NCBI GenBank assembly: GCA_964017195.1 | Contig: OZ024891.1 | Span: forward strand, 10,822,458 to 10,886,457 | DNA: 64,000 nt | From: Siderastrea radians | Lineage: Eukaryota > Cnidaria > Anthozoa > Scleractinia > Rhizangiidae | Reading direction: 5' to 3' | In this document: positions 1-13,158 of the stretch, one piece after another | Layout of the letters: each line of letters opens with the position of its first letter | Position numbering within the stretch: the first letter of the stretch is position 1 | Notes under the pieces: model-generated | What the model was told of the DNA's origin: nothing | Database searches by the model: none | The model's input: only the letters and a program-made list of their open reading frames with translations | Translations under genes and position numbers: made by a program

Positions 1-251
1 CCCCACAAACTCCCATAAACATTTTCTCAGTGCGCCTTCTCGCAGCCTTTTGTCTAGTTGCTCGTGACTTATAAAAGGTAGGATAGAATTGTGCTTGAGG
101 TTCTACAACAAAATGAAGGACCTTTTCCAGTGCTTTTAGTGCCGGATTTTCGATTTACCAACCGACTGTTCCAGTGTTTATTGTTCTATCTCCTACTAAA
201 TCTTTGATTATAAGCCGAGGTATATGCTCTGCAAAGTTTAAGCTTAACCCT

Positions 252-2232
252 TGTTTCCGATTCTTTTACGTGTTACTTAGCCAGACAACTTCATAATTAT
301 GTTGTTAATCAACGCAGAGAATAAAAAATAAAGTGAATGAAAATTTATTGAATACTAAGTGAATGCTTTGTTCTTTTATATTTTTTAATCGAGTGGTACT
401 TAAAACAGTCACACATGTTAACAGCTGTCCCTAGTTTTGTGTGATTTCTTTCACGCAAAACAGTTTTGTATGAAAGAAATCAAATGGAGAACTTGGAAGT
501 TGTTCATTTATGAACTGCCATGGCTAGTTTTAAGTGACACATGTTGGGCACTTAATTTCAAACTGCTTGTTTTCTTCTTCAAACTGGAAAATACCAGCAG
601 CTAAGCCCCAAATTAATGCATTTGCAATAAGTCTGCATTGGGGATATACAGTGTACACATTTTCTTTCCAAAACCACCCAGTTATGTACCTTATCAGAGC
701 ATTAGCAGTTCAATGCTCAAATTGCATAAATATCAAATAGATGTACATGCGTAGGTGGACTGTGAGGCCAATAGCCCATTATAATAAAAGGAGGTTATTT
801 TAATCATGTAGACAATGGGTTATTAGAGATTTTTCTACAGATTTGTTTGGATGGAGAAGAGCACTGGGGCTGGAACATTGCCCAAAAAGATGACAGTGTA
901 CAATTGAAAAGAAATCCAAAATGCCTGCTTTAACGATAGTTGTTTCCATATTTTTCAATTTGGCTGTCACTTGATGCTCTATGATTTTGCGACTTTAACA
1001 CTAGCTTACTTTCACTGTTTAAAACAGTTGTAAGTGGATACCGATAACTCGGGTGGGTAAATGAACATATGGAGGTCAATACCTGTGCATATAGGGCTGT
1101 ATGTTTTGGTTCTAAAAGTCTTAACACACTTTTCAGTTTTCAGACAACGCTCGAAAGACAACTGCCCCTGACAATGCCCCTCCAAAGGAAACCCTGGCAT
1201 TTATTAATTATTTAAGATGATGTCAGTTGGAAAGGTATGTGGTTGGGAAAAAAAAAAACAAATAAATCACTTCAGGGGTAGGTCTCTAAAAAAGGGAGAA
1301 AAGGCAGATGACATAGCCCATGCTCATAACTGCAAACTGTGTAGGAGTAACCTATCCCTAGTTAACCATAATTACACCTGACACAAAAACAAAAACAAAA
1401 AAAAAACAACAACTGCAATATTGACATGTACACAGTGTTTCTTTTTATATTTTTCATGCAAACATGACATTTTTTTCTTTGGGGGGATAATGTATAATTT
1501 TTATTCAATATTTGGTTGAATTGGTTGAGACAATCTGTATGAATTCTCATTCTAAACATACAGAAACGACAAAGTACTTCTGCAATCTAAATGAGGAACA
1601 GATCAATAGGCTATTCAGAATAAAGGGCAAGTACATAAAAACGCCCTGAGATACCACTCTATCCACACAATAAGAGATTTCATAGCCAATCTACTTCTTT
1701 TTACTAGAAATCTGGCTTTTATTTAACCAGGTTGCAAGATTGTTGAGGGCAGGGTGACTCAGACAAGTACAAAATAACCAGCATGTGTAATCCACAATAC
1801 ACAATTTGTGCTAGGCATAAAATCGCTGATAGAGTTCACTTAAATTGCAAAATAATATATATATTATCACCTTAACACCAAAACCTGAACTTTCAGCCAG
1901 TAATTTTAGTCATGAACAGAGCTTATCAGGAACAATTATCTTCTGTGTTGATTAATAACATAATGCAATACTGATGAATTCATCTACTACTAGCGTCGTA
2001 TTATTAATTCCCTTCTGGATCACTGGCTGATCACCTACACTCTTCACACTCTACCCTTTTGATTGCTTTCTAAATCTTATAAACAGTTGTTAAGGTACGT
2101 AAATAAAGAACATTTAAGCATTCATTCAGTACTCAAGAAACTTTAATTCAGTTTACTTTTTATTCTCTGCGTTGATTAACAACAAAATTATGAAGCTGTC
2201 TGTCTAAGTAACAGGTAATTAAGAGAATCGGA
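252..2232. mobile_element. Element with long terminal inverted repeats, no coding capacity seen
   Basis: The stretch at about 252-381 reappears as its reverse complement at about 2100-2232. Shared blocks include ATTCTCTGCGTTGATTAACA, the core TTATGAAG and the outer GAATCGGAAAC. The arms are about 130 bp and the spacer about 1.7 kb. No reading frame between the arms looks like a transposase, so this is best read as a non-autonomous DNA transposon or an old inverted duplication. Exact ends and a target-site duplication could not be fixed by eye. Confidence 0.6.
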
Positions 2233-3959
2233 AACTAAATAGCCCACAAAAGTTACTGAAAGCCAGAGGGGGTATATTTTTTGTGGAAACTTGGCTTGCC
2301 GTCTAAGAGCTCACCCATGAAAACACTGGGCGGTCACAGTGGTTGAGCGTGGCCAGGATTTGCAAGGTTGGTGCACTTATGTATTGCAGTTAAGTGTTTA
2401 TTGGTAAATAGTTTAAGTGAAGCAGTGTCGGTTGTTTAGTTTGATTGTCGGGCGAGGGCTGTCTTATGAGCGGAAGTCATCGCTCGATTTATAAGCTTTC
2501 AGTGTCTCTCTCTTCAATTGTTTATAGACGCTTTGCTTTCTTTTGCTGTTTAGCCACAGAAGTGGTGTGTTTTTGCTTTTGTTTGTTTGTTTGTTTTTCT
2601 CGTCGGGAGAGCAACGAAGTAGGGCGGGAAGGCCTACATGGCTCTGGCAGAGTGTTAGGGGTATGTAGTGCTTTTTAATATATCACCTTTCTTTCACGCA
2701 GTGAGTAAAAGAAAAAAAATAGGCACAACGTTTTGAAACAATTCTTGCTATTGTGAGAGTCGTCATGAGTGGAATGTCTGTTAAAAACTTATATGGTCTT
2801 TTCAATTTTGCCCTAAAATATATAGTGCGTGGAACAATATATCGTTGTAACTAGCGTCGTTCTAAGAGAACCACGGATTTCTGTGACGAAAAGGTTTTTC
2901 CTTTTTAATACGTCTACGACTGATTCGATTAGTATTATGACTTAAGCGACATTGTCCGCCTGTTCCCGCGATTTTTATTTGAGGGCATTACTCAATGGGA
3001 TTATTTGATATATTGACAGGATAACGACACAACAGATAAGTAAGTGGAAGCCTCGTTACACGCACATGCAAAAGTATTTGAATTATTAATGTTTCTCGGA
3101 ATTGGGCGCGTTGTTTTTCTTCCCGTTGATTTCTCAGAAAGACAAAGAGTTGTTTACTTGAAATAGATGCCGACTTTCCAACGCATTTATCGAGGTACTG
3201 GAGTATACGGTGCTATGGATCCTGAGTAGCCATAACTTGCAATGTTCTTTTTCCGAAATAAGTGCATTCTTTGACGAGGAATTTGGCGCACGCATGCATT
3301 TGTTGACCAGGACCTTATTATTCCTGCGGCGAAACATCTGGTCCTTCACTTAGTATTTCATGGAGTCAGGATTCCAAATTCGGGTTTCACTTTCTTTTGA
3401 AGTTAAGGTATCATCATTTTTCCACTAAATGAAAAAAAAAATGTAATTAAATAAATTTAAAAAGCCAACCGTCATTTACCTTTACCTTGTTTTGAGCGAC
3501 CGAGCCTAGATATTTGTGTGAAGTAAATCGGTGATTTATAATTAGCCAACCAGAATGGGAATGATGAATTCTTTCTGCCATTATTTCTTCAAGTCTTTCA
3601 CTCATAAAGAGAGGAAATAGGAGATCCAGCTCGGGCTCACAAAAGTAGTGAAAAGAACTCATCTTAATGTCAGAGATCGACTGGGGACTAACCGAGCTCA
3701 ATCTTGAACCAGTCTGAATCAACTCTCTGAAATCAGTCTCAAAGACAAAAGTAGGAGATTAGTTAAACGTTTCTTATACTGTATACGAGGAAACTTCTCA
3801 CGCCATCAAAATCGACATTGGTAATCGCTGTGTATGATTATAAAAGGCGGAGTATGATAGTTCTGCCTTCAGAAGCAAAATTAACAAGTCCATGTTACCA
3901 TTAAAGCGGACATATCTCACTTTATATACTATATAATTATTTACCACATAGACCGCAAC
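2233..3959. other. No gene recognised
   Basis: AT-rich non-coding sequence. The open frames here are short, lack recognisable motifs, and have neither coding-like composition nor convincing splice sites around them. I see no repeat shared with the rest of the window. Confidence 0.5.
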
Positions 3960-5854
3960 GCCGATAAATGGAAGGGTCACTGAGTTCTGCCCTAAAATAT
4001 AACACAGAAAAAAATAAATTAGGTCGTATTCGAATTACTGTTAAAACTGGGGATGTAGAAGCTTGACTCAGATTTGTTTGTTTATGGTGCCCCAAAGAAC
4101 CTATTAAACACTAACGTGGTTGAGAACTGATGTTTACAACTGTTGCATAGTTTAGATTATGTCCCTTGAAAAAGTCAATGGTAATGAAATCTACTGTTGT
4201 TGAATTGTTTTATCAATATAACAAAAATTAACAACACTCAGTAGAAGTCAACTAATTCAACTGTAAGAGTTGTAGTAAGTCTATCATTGTAATATTGGTT
4301 TGCGAGCAGAACGCAGGCTATGTGAGTTCATTGCTCCCATCGCGCACTTAACATTTTCACTAACATACAAACTTCCATAACGCCTGTAAAGAAGATTGAA
4401 GTTTCTTTGTCCACATTGCAACTAAAAAAAATGGGTACCTACCTTCGCCGTTCAATATCATTTCTTCAATGTAGATCGAAATATCTCGACGATCAGTACT
4501 GCTGCCTCTTCACTGCTTCACGGTGACACTCAAGCGAATCTCTATCGCCTTACATCACTTTGTATCATCTTCGTAGATAACCCAGAGACTGTCTTTCACT
4601 GACAAACCTAAAGTTACTTAACTTCGTTAGAATTAAGCTTTTCTTCATCAAACACACCAAACGTACACCAATCGTTTGAATATTTGAGGTGTTTATATTG
4701 GGACTTGACCTTTGTCGCATGCGTTTTCTAGGAAATCTGGGTGTGATATGGAATTTGAATTCTAGGAAGCGGGTCATAAGCTGATGTTACACAACGCATT
4801 CACTAACAAGTCGTTTAATGTTTGGTTCCAAAAAATTATTTCGAGGTTAAAAGCTGAGAAAGGAAGTACTTCTTTGCTTAAAACTTTTAGGTGGACAGTT
4901 GTGTCAGTGAAGGACTGAAGAGCATCGGTCCTCCTAGAGACATCTGCCGAATCATGATCGCATTGATAACAATGTTGAGCAAAGTTTAAGTGCACTCAAT
5001 AGATATTACAGGGTTATTTCGATGTTAGTGTGGCTTTTCATGTAAGGTTTAACTTAACACTTTCATTGAACCAGTAATGATAATAAGAAAAAGTATAAGT
5101 CTTTTTCGCTCGACGTATGTGTATACATCCACACTAACTTACATTTCGCGACAAAAACAATCGTCGTTCATGGTTTAAGCCTTCTCAGTACAGTAATGAT
5201 AAATTGTATGAGCCCAAAGTCTATTTATACAAGATCCTGCTTTTGTCAGTTAAAAGGTCATTGTACATACGGTCCTTGGGTCCTTGGCAAAGAATATTTA
5301 TTCAGCCACGGTACTCCGTGGAATCCTTTGCCAAGTTATATGGAAAGTCAACAAATAATTCAATGTTCACTTCACCAACAAATCGGTTGGTCTTTGTAGC
5401 AATCTGACAAGGGCAGCAGGGAATTTGCCACACGTTGCAGTCGTTTTCTTTGGCGAAGAAGCTACAGCTACATCTAAATGTAGTCTCAAGTCGTAGTCTC
5501 GAAAAAAAATCATCATTTTGTCCGCAAGTTCAAAAGTAAAATAAAAGGGGCCTGCATAGCCATAATAACTAGCCAGGGCAAATCAGTTACACTGATGTCG
5601 TTTGAGTATTAATTGAGTTGAAAATGGCATTTCACGTGTACGGCTGTGTAACTTTGCTACTAGAAACTAGAATTTCTAAATTGATGCTGGCAAGACAAGG
5701 AAATAAAATCGCGCTGCAAGTTCTGTGCAAGCAAATACAGTCACATCAGTGCAAACTGTTGGACAGCCAGGCACATGCATGGACGGAAAATATTACTGGT
5801 GTGCTTAATCAGTAAACAAATTTTACCATTTGATGTGAATTGGCCAAGAAAGGG

Positions 5855-6967
5855 CTACTCTGGAAACTGAAGTTGCTTCCACATGTCTATCAATACATCA
5901 ACACATTCGCGAGTCAGCCAACCTTTCAGGTTACCTTTGGTCTCCATCACCTCAGCTGCTTCTTGAAGTAATTTCACCGTTATTCGTGGATGAGCATCGA
6001 CATTCCTGTTCTCTTGTAGTAATTTCATCGCTTCCTCGTACATGTCGTTCCAGCTTAGCTTTTTCTGAAGCTCTTCCCATTTCTGTCTTGCCGTTTGCTT
6101 CTCTTCCTCCGTTTTGGGGAGCCTTTCTACATCGCGACGAATGGTCTTCACCTTGTAATTGGCGATTGGTGTGTACGACTGTGGAAGGACATACGCGTAC
6201 ATCTTGGCTTGCAGCTGTCGGCTCAATTCGCCCAGACACAGAGAGGCTTGTAAATCAGGCGAGATAGGTGGAGGAGGAGCCAACATTGGTCTTCCATCTT
6301 TAACAGGCAATAGTAGCCGATGTGTATCTTGGAGGTCTTTCACCTCTCTCTTCAACATTTGATTTTCACTTCGAGTCTTCTCTAGATCTTTTTTCACACT
6401 TTCCATCTCCCCAGACACTATCTCTAAATTCTCCCGTAAACTTACGTTTTCTTCTTCTTGGGCCAGTTTTGCTTTGTCTAGCTCTTCGACTTCCCTCTCG
6501 ACACGATCAAGCTTCCCCTCGACATTTCTGAGCTTGTCTTCTAAGCCTTTTTTTTCGGTTTCCAGCTTGCTGATTCTGGACTTGAGCTTTGTAATCTCTT
6601 CGATTCTTGTTTTCAAGGCGATGTCTAACTTTTTGTTCTTGTCTTCAAGTTCTTTCATGGCTTTGTGTAACCGCGATATCTCTTCATTCTTCTCCTCGAT
6701 TTTTTCCTTCAGGGAGTCAATGTCGTCGCCGTGTTGGCTGATTATTAGTTCGTTCATTCGTTCCCGCTCGAATGACGTTGCCTCCTGCAGCACGCCGGCT
6801 AAAATGGTTGCTGCGGCTGGACGACGATGTTCTATTAATCTCAAATGGTCTTCACCCATTTTCCTTCGATTCACGCTTAAAAGCAACAAATTTCGATCTG
6901 CGATGACTATATCGTGTGGCTGTTCCTGTGACGCTGAAGCGGCAAACTTGTGAAGATTTTTACCCAT
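5855..6967 (-). CDS. Intronless coiled-coil protein with C-terminal HEPN-like helical domain (family member 1)
   Basis: A single uninterrupted frame of 370 residues from ATG to stop. Residues 1-75 are low-similarity N-terminus. About 80-215 is a charged heptad-rich coiled coil (repeated E/K-L-x-x-L runs). A short proline-rich linker (PPPP near 229) follows, then a predicted all-helical domain from about 242 (SLCLGELSRQ) to the end (MWKQLQFPE). This domain is shared with four paralogues downstream. It contains R321-N-V-D-A-H326, which fits the R-x4-H motif of HEPN ribonucleases, but that link is inferred from a short motif. No signal peptide or membrane segment is seen, so a cytosolic or nuclear oligomer is likely. 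It is the most diverged of the five copies. I do not recognise a named gene. Confidence 0.85.
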   Translation of the reverse strand: MGKNLHKFAASASQEQPHDIVIADRNLLLLSVNRRKMGEDHLRLIEHRRPAAATILAGVLQEATSFERERMNELIISQHGDDIDSLKEKIEEKNEEISRLHKAMKELEDKNKKLDIALKTRIEEITKLKSRISKLETEKKGLEDKLRNVEGKLDRVEREVEELDKAKLAQEEENVSLRENLEIVSGEMESVKKDLEKTRSENQMLKREVKDLQDTHRLLLPVKDGRPMLAPPPPISPDLQASLCLGELSRQLQAKMYAYVLPQSYTPIANYKVKTIRRDVERLPKTEEEKQTARQKWEELQKKLSWNDMYEEAMKLLQENRNVDAHPRITVKLLQEAAEVMETKGNLKGWLTRECVDVLIDMWKQLQFPE

Positions 6968-6999
6968 AAGACGTGGCGTGTACCTTATATTTTAGATCT

Positions 7000-9344
7000 A
7001 CGCATGAGCAGAAAGCTTAAATAAAGGTTGCGTCTTTTCTCAGAAAACGCTCTTTGGGGGTTATAATGATTGTAAATTTACCACACCAGTTCCGGTCTCC
7101 CTTCCCTATGGGCTCGACTCGACTAGCGGAACCATTTCTGCTGTTCTGTTGTTGTGAACGACTTGGACCAATTGCAAGAAATACAGCAGTTCTTATTTGA
7201 AATAAACAATTAGACACTTAATTCGTAGGGTGGTGTTCCAACTGGGCGGGTAAATTACCCAGTGAATTGATAATTTTGTAAACGTTAAAGTTGATGGCAC
7301 AAGTTGTATCCTATTGGATCTTGATTGGACGAGTTTTGAAAAAGATAACGTTTAACTTAAAGAACATTAACTTTTATCTTTCAGGTCGCTAGAGTATTAT
7401 GAAGGCGAACTAAAACTAACAAATGAACTACCTCATTTCATTTGGTTGGGCGTGTGGGTTTGAGGGTAAATATCGTCCTAGAGATACAAAAAATATACGA
7501 TGAGTCAGAAAGTTGCGAAATTGAAACTACCTGAACTGGCATTTGTTTTTTATTTTTTTTATTTTTTTTTATGATGACTGAGCATTTTCTTATGTAAAAT
7601 CCTTTAAGTGGTATTGCAGCGATCCGAGCCTGTTTTGAAAACTAGACAGTTGGCGTTTCCAGACGTACCAGCTTGAGGGATAACGGTTAAAGCTTTATCT
7701 ATTTGCGCCTCAAAACTAATGCATGGCTAATTGTCATGGTAAAGGGGCCTGACAAACAGCCAGCTTTGCTAAAGTAGCGAGCGTTTAAAATTCTTTTTTA
7801 ATTTGAGAATTAGCTTCTTGTAGACGCAGGATAATGTATGTAGTATTATTGTTTGTCTACGAGTACTTGAAATAGCTACCGCGGCTCTATAGGTAGATTA
7901 ATCTCGAAAGCAAACACTTTGGGAAACGGAAAAGTTGGTCACAAGGCTTAAGCATTTGATGTGGAACTGATTCAAGCGGGATTTCATGAAGGTGGTCGCT
8001 GAAGGGAGATTAAATTGTTTTGTTAGATTGCTTAGCTTATTGCGACCTTGAGTGATATCTGTTTGGCATTTTTTTTCGCGTTGCTTGGTGATACGATTTA
8101 GGATACCGCCCAATCACAAGTGAGCGTGGCAACTCGTTACACACAGATAAAAATGTTTGAATAATTTATCGACATGTCATCGTGGGGTTAAACCAGTTGA
8201 GGTGGGATAAAAGAAAAATACGACCAACATAATTATGGTATATATGTGACAATTTCTGTTTTATTTCCACTACAAACCGGGAAAATTCAGTTGAAACTTA
8301 TTGATTTCCAAACTGTTGGCTGACGGAATCAGATAGGTCCTGTCGCAGCATTTCATCCATGTCTTTAAATAAATGATAGTGTCAATTTCTAGGAAAACTG
8401 GTGTACTTTCGCGGAAAAGCTAGAGTAAAGAATAAAATTAATAAACATTCATCCAACAGAGCTTTTGTTGGAGGTTGTACGAAATTCATCTCAGTCAATA
8501 AGCATAACTGCATCATTCCACCGGTGGATAAGACTTGCTGAATTTTCGTTTTGTCTTTGTGTCGAAAGATACCCGCTAAATTTATTGAAACTTTATGGCA
8601 AAAGTGTAACCGCGTAAATTGAGATCCTAACAGTTTGTTAGGAAAGGACTCGATACTGGATAACGATAGCTTTAACATGTCATTCAGGGCAATTTGAAAT
8701 TGCATTAAGTGTTTACTTGGGAATAACAAGAGGGATAAATTTGGGCCAAGATCAGAGATAGTTTATTCTACATTTTTCTTGGTTCTCCTTTCTGAGATTT
8801 TTTTAACGTCTGTCGAGAGGGCAAACACGCAAAAATTTTACTTTCTTCACCCTTGCATCGGTTTGCCAGACCATTCAAGCGTGGAGGCAAAAATGGGTCA
8901 AGGTTTAGCGCCTTTGAATGCAAATCATTTATTCCTAGTTGCTCGTTAAACCAACATGCGACAGTTTGACCATAGACAAATGATCTCTTATCTACAAGGA
9001 ACACATGTGATCTACACCATGGAAGATTGGTACTTGTTTATAACAGACTAAGGGACATGGTATATTCTACATTGTGGTCACAAATGAAAGCGAATTCATG
9101 CAGTCGTCTTTTATTGCTTCACAACTACCAAACGGCCATCGAAATTACCCTCAACATTGCTTACGTATCCTTTCATTTGGCTCAGAATTGAAAACATAAG
9201 AGTAGTTGACCGAAAAAGGCGCAAAACACTGTGTTGTGATAGCGATATTATCCTATCAGTGCACTGGGGAGTGACCTATTGAATCTTCATGCAGCAAATA
9301 ATTATTGTGCCTTCGTTTGACTAATTAGTTGGCTCATAGAACGC
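7000..9344. other. Non-coding stretch between unit-1 gene and unit 2
   Basis: No gene is supported. The longest frame (8382-8729, minus, 115 residues) shows no motif, coding composition or paralogue. There is a T-rich run near 7547-7570. A diverged B-type paralogue, expected from the layout of units 2 and 3, was not found here. Confidence 0.45.
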
Positions 9345-11248
9345 ATCGCTGATGGATTGAAGGTTCCCTGAGTTATGCCCTAAAGTATCACACAGAAAAC
9401 AAAAAAGACGACAAACAAAAGCATTTGGTCGTATGTATACTGCCGAACCGAGGATATGGGACTGAGATTGATCCAGATTTGTTTGGTTGTCCATAGTGAC
9501 CCAAAAGGAAACCCTTTTGACTGCAGCTTGTTTGAAAACTGATATTTTTTTAACTATTGCTTGGTCAGAAGACGGTTTTGCGTCTTGAAAATGAAATCAT
9601 GTTATCAAGTCTACCGGTTTTTTACCATGTAGAACAAAAACTGATATCAGTGAAACTCGACTAATTCAACTGTAATAGTCCTAGTAAATCTATGTTCATC
9701 GTAATATTAGTTTGCTAGCAAACCGCTTTGTGGGTTCCTTGATCCCATCAATAACATTTTTATCATTTCCATTGCAAACTCCCTTACCGCCTTACCAAAC
9801 TGAACATTTCTTGTATGCGAATCGAAATCTCTCGATAATCCGATGTTGTTGCTTCTTCACCGCTTCACTGGAATTCAAGCCGGCGAATCTCAAACTCCTT
9901 ACACCTCTCTGTAACATCTTAGCAGATATAATCCAAAGTCTGTCCTTCACAATCAACTGAACGTTACTAAACTTGATTAGAAATTATATCTTTATTCAAA
10001 ATTACAGCAAGCCCACTCTGTAATGAGAATCGTTTGAATAATTTCAAGTGTTTATGTTGGGATTTGACCTTTGTCACATGTGTTTTCTGGGAAGACCGAG
10101 TGTGATATGCATGGAAATCGAATTCTAGGAAAAGGGTCATTAAAGTTGATGTTATGCAACGCATTCATTGATCTATCGTTTAACGGTTTCAAAAACTTTA
10201 TTTTCAAGGCTTAAATCTTGGAAAGGAAATATTTCGTTTCTGAAACATTTTTCGACCGATAATAGGGCAGTTGCGTCAGTTAAGGACTGAAGCAGATCGG
10301 CGCGCCAAGGAAACTAGTACGTTGTTATTCATTTCAGTAGTGTGGTCTTAAATGTTCAATTTAGACCAACACAAATTTCCGCGGGGCAACTGTCAGTGGA
10401 TAGTCCCTCAACTAAAATCATCGTTTGTCGTTTGTGTCTGCGTACACGTCTATATTACCTTATAAAATTCTCGGCAACGGGAATTATCGCCATTAGCAGT
10501 CTCAGCCGCGAAGCCGGGCAACTTTTATGAGCCCAAAGAATATTCAAGCAAAATTCTGCTTTTCAAAGTTTTTTCATAATACCAGTGTAATAACAGAAAT
10601 ATTAACATCAGTAGAAATTAATATTTTGTAGCGCAAAGAGATAAGAGAGCTGAGGGAATCGATCATCGATGTATTAAAGTACACAGCAAACGTGAATTCA
10701 AATTCAACCACTGAACGACAAGCACAATAAATTCAAACCATGCCTTTGATGTTTTATTTATATGGATATCGAAGGATTGTTATTAATTTTCGTAACATAG
10801 ACCATTTATTTTTGTTGCATGTCCTTAAACAACGTTTAATTGACATGTTACGTTCGATTCGTACGATGAATTGCATCATTGATTGAGAAGTCTCTTTTCT
10901 CACTGAAGAACTTTTGAGCACTGAGTTCCGCTGTTATTTCAGTTCGATCTTTGTCATCTTAGTAGATATAAATGGCTACTGATCTTAACGTTACAATTGT
11001 AATTTCTCTCTCTTGCAATTGGTTTCGTTTATGTCTGGGAAATTATTTGTCCTTATGAAGTTGCAAACGCCTACAAAAAGTTACTACCAATTCTCGATTA
11101 ACTGTTAAATTGTAACACATGCAAACTCAACACGCGGCATAGCCGTCGTGTATAAAACATTCTACTATAATTCAGGAAAAGTCACTGAGCGAAGAAATGA
11201 CATTTTCTGCCATTGATACACAAAATCAAATCAAAAACTGAAGGAGCC

Positions 11249-12271
11249 TTACTCCATAATCTGCAGTTGTTTCCAGATAGATATCAACTCGAGGACACGT
11301 TTCAACGAAAGCCAGCCCTTCAGGTTCCCTTTCGCATCCATCATTTCAGCCGCTCTGTTAAGACCCTCCTCAGTTAATGGGCTGGGATGAGCATCAAGAT
11401 TCCTACTATCCTGAAGGGCTTTCATCGCCTCTTCGTAAGCCTCGTCCCATTTGAACTTTCCGTTCAACTCATCCCACCTTTTATTGGATCGTTCCTTTTC
11501 TTCTGTCGGTTGAGGAAGTTTGTCCAAATCGCGCCGAATGTTCTTCATCTTGTAGTTCCTACTGGACGAAAACGAATTGGGAAACACAACCTTGTACATC
11601 TTGTTCTGGATTTGACGACATAATTCTCCCAGAGACAGAGAGGCATGCAATTCGCGATCGGCTATTTGCAAATGCCGCGGTAATAGAGGAGGAGTTATTT
11701 GGCGTGCTCCCCTTTGAAGAGCCACAGATGGCGGTATCTCCTTGTGTTGTGATTCTCGTATCTCCCTTATTTCCTTTTTTATTGCTTGGTTTCTGGTCTC
11801 CATCTTCCCCGATACTTTGTCAAAATTCTCTTGCAATTCCATATTTTTCTCCTCTTGAGCCATTTTTGCTTCGCTCAACTCTTTGATGTCATTCTCCATG
11901 CGATTAACCTTCACTTTAACGGACCGCAACTCGTCTTCCAGTTCCTTCTTGTCGTTTTCAAGTCGACCGATTCTGGTCTTGAGGCCTTTTATCTCTTCGT
12001 TTCTAGATTTAAGCGCCACGGTTAGCTCTTGGTTCTGCTCTTCGAGAGTTTCCACGGCTTTGCGTAAATTGACGATTTCTTTATCCTTTTCATCAACTTG
12101 CTTTTTGAGGGAATCGATCTCTTCACTGTGTTGGCTAACCAAAAACTCGTATATTCTGGCGCGTTCTTGATGCACTTCTCTTCTCACTGTAACATTCATT
12201 CCTAATAAAGCCGCCGCTGCCATTGGATCGACATCTTCACTGGCCTGTCTAATCTGTTCTTCGGTGATCAT
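11249..12271 (-). CDS. Intronless coiled-coil protein with C-terminal HEPN-like helical domain (A-type, copy 1)
   Basis: A complete 340-residue frame. The N-terminal 50 residues are acidic and alanine-rich. A coiled coil runs from about 50 to 180 (SEEIDSLKKQVDEK onward). The conserved helical domain runs from S211 (SLSLGELCRQ) to the C-terminus (IWKQLQIME). R290-N-L-D-A-H295 is the conserved R-x4-H candidate, preceded by the invariant A-M-K-A-L-Q-D-S. It is nearly identical to 25842-26858 in the next unit, and the two differ by scattered substitutions and small indels. No intron, signal peptide or transmembrane stretch is seen. Its role is unknown; self-association through the coiled coil is expected, and RNA cleavage is possible only if the HEPN reading is right. 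Confidence 0.88.
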   Translation of the reverse strand: MITEEQIRQASEDVDPMAAAALLGMNVTVRREVHQERARIYEFLVSQHSEEIDSLKKQVDEKDKEIVNLRKAVETLEEQNQELTVALKSRNEEIKGLKTRIGRLENDKKELEDELRSVKVKVNRMENDIKELSEAKMAQEEKNMELQENFDKVSGKMETRNQAIKKEIREIRESQHKEIPPSVALQRGARQITPPLLPRHLQIADRELHASLSLGELCRQIQNKMYKVVFPNSFSSSRNYKMKNIRRDLDKLPQPTEEKERSNKRWDELNGKFKWDEAYEEAMKALQDSRNLDAHPSPLTEEGLNRAAEMMDAKGNLKGWLSLKRVLELISIWKQLQIME

Positions 12272-13114
12272 AATGACTGTATAGCGAAAAAGCCAAAGCG
12301 ACTTTCTTGCCCTAAAACTACAATATCTTAAAAGGTTCTGCGTTTCTATGCTCGTTCAGTAAAACTGATGAGTAGCAAGCCCGCTCTTTGACAGGCAGGT
12401 CCTTGATGTGGCTGTTTTATCAACCAATCAGAAGTCTTGCAGTCCATTCATGGGCTGGACCAAAGGCCTTACGTGAATACGCCGTCATGCGCAATCACGT
12501 CATTGAATTCTCGGAAATTGCTCTCCCGCTGACTTTAGATTAATATGCATTGTGTACGGCTGCATTTCACACGCGGTTACGGGAAAATAAGAATAATAAA
12601 AAGATTTATGCAATATAGATATATATTCTTTTCTGACAGTGATTTACGTGTAGTTCACAGCTGTGTTGCTGGCGTACTTTTCGAGGGTTCTCGTTCGGTT
12701 ATCTCGTATTCCTTTTCCAACCGACGTTGCCTTTTATTAACCCAAAACGAGCAAATGACGCGATCGTAACAAGCTCCGAAACTGAAAATGACCGTTTCTG
12801 CACGAAATCCCAGTTAGTCGGCCCTCCAAAGCAGAAACCCAGCATTAATTGTCACCGGGATGAAGCATGTATTATGGCATTTATCGCGGAGCAACTTGTC
12901 GATTTATGATTTTTGACTGATAATAAAAATTCAGCTGAATAGCCGAAGGGAAACTCAAAATATTGTATATTCGTAAGGGACGGACCATTAATTTTTTTTT
13001 GGGGGGGGGGGGGAATGAAAATTTTTTCAAGACAAACAATTTTTTCCTGTGTTGTTGTCTGTGCAAACAACTTTTTTCCGGCTGCATCTTCCTGCAAACT
13101 ATTTTTTTTGTGTG

Positions 13115-13117
<3 letters not shown>

Positions 13118-13157
<40 letters not shown>
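13118..13157. repeat. (ATT)n microsatellite
   Basis: An uninterrupted run of ATT triplets, inside the 12976-15957 insertion. Confidence 0.9.

Positions 13158-13158
<1 letters not shown>

Larger units (their letters stand above)
3960..9344. repeat. Tandem segmental duplication, unit 1 (most diverged)
   Basis: From about 3960 the sequence aligns by eye with 9345 onward and 21798 onward: a block around 'CTGAGTTCTGCCCTAAAATA', then 'CAGATTTGTTTG', then the 'TATGAGCCCAAAG' segment before the gene. It carries one member of the coiled-coil family (5855-6967). The non-coding part after the gene (about 6970-9344) has no other gene I can recognise. Divergence is much larger than between units 2 and 3, so this is the oldest split. 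Confidence 0.6.

Noticed and set aside
6474..6953. 159-codon plus-strand frame (and similar ones at 11387-12170, 18087-18741, 25980-26724, 30222-30533)
   Set aside because: These are antisense shadows of the coiled-coil genes. They are Ser/Leu/Phe-rich translations of the Glu/Lys-rich strand and vary with the real genes' codons.
6984..6991. TATA-like TATAAG upstream of the 5855-6967 gene
   Set aside because: It is only about 20 nt before the ATG, so a start 30 nt downstream would fall inside the coding region. It is too weak to call as a promoter.
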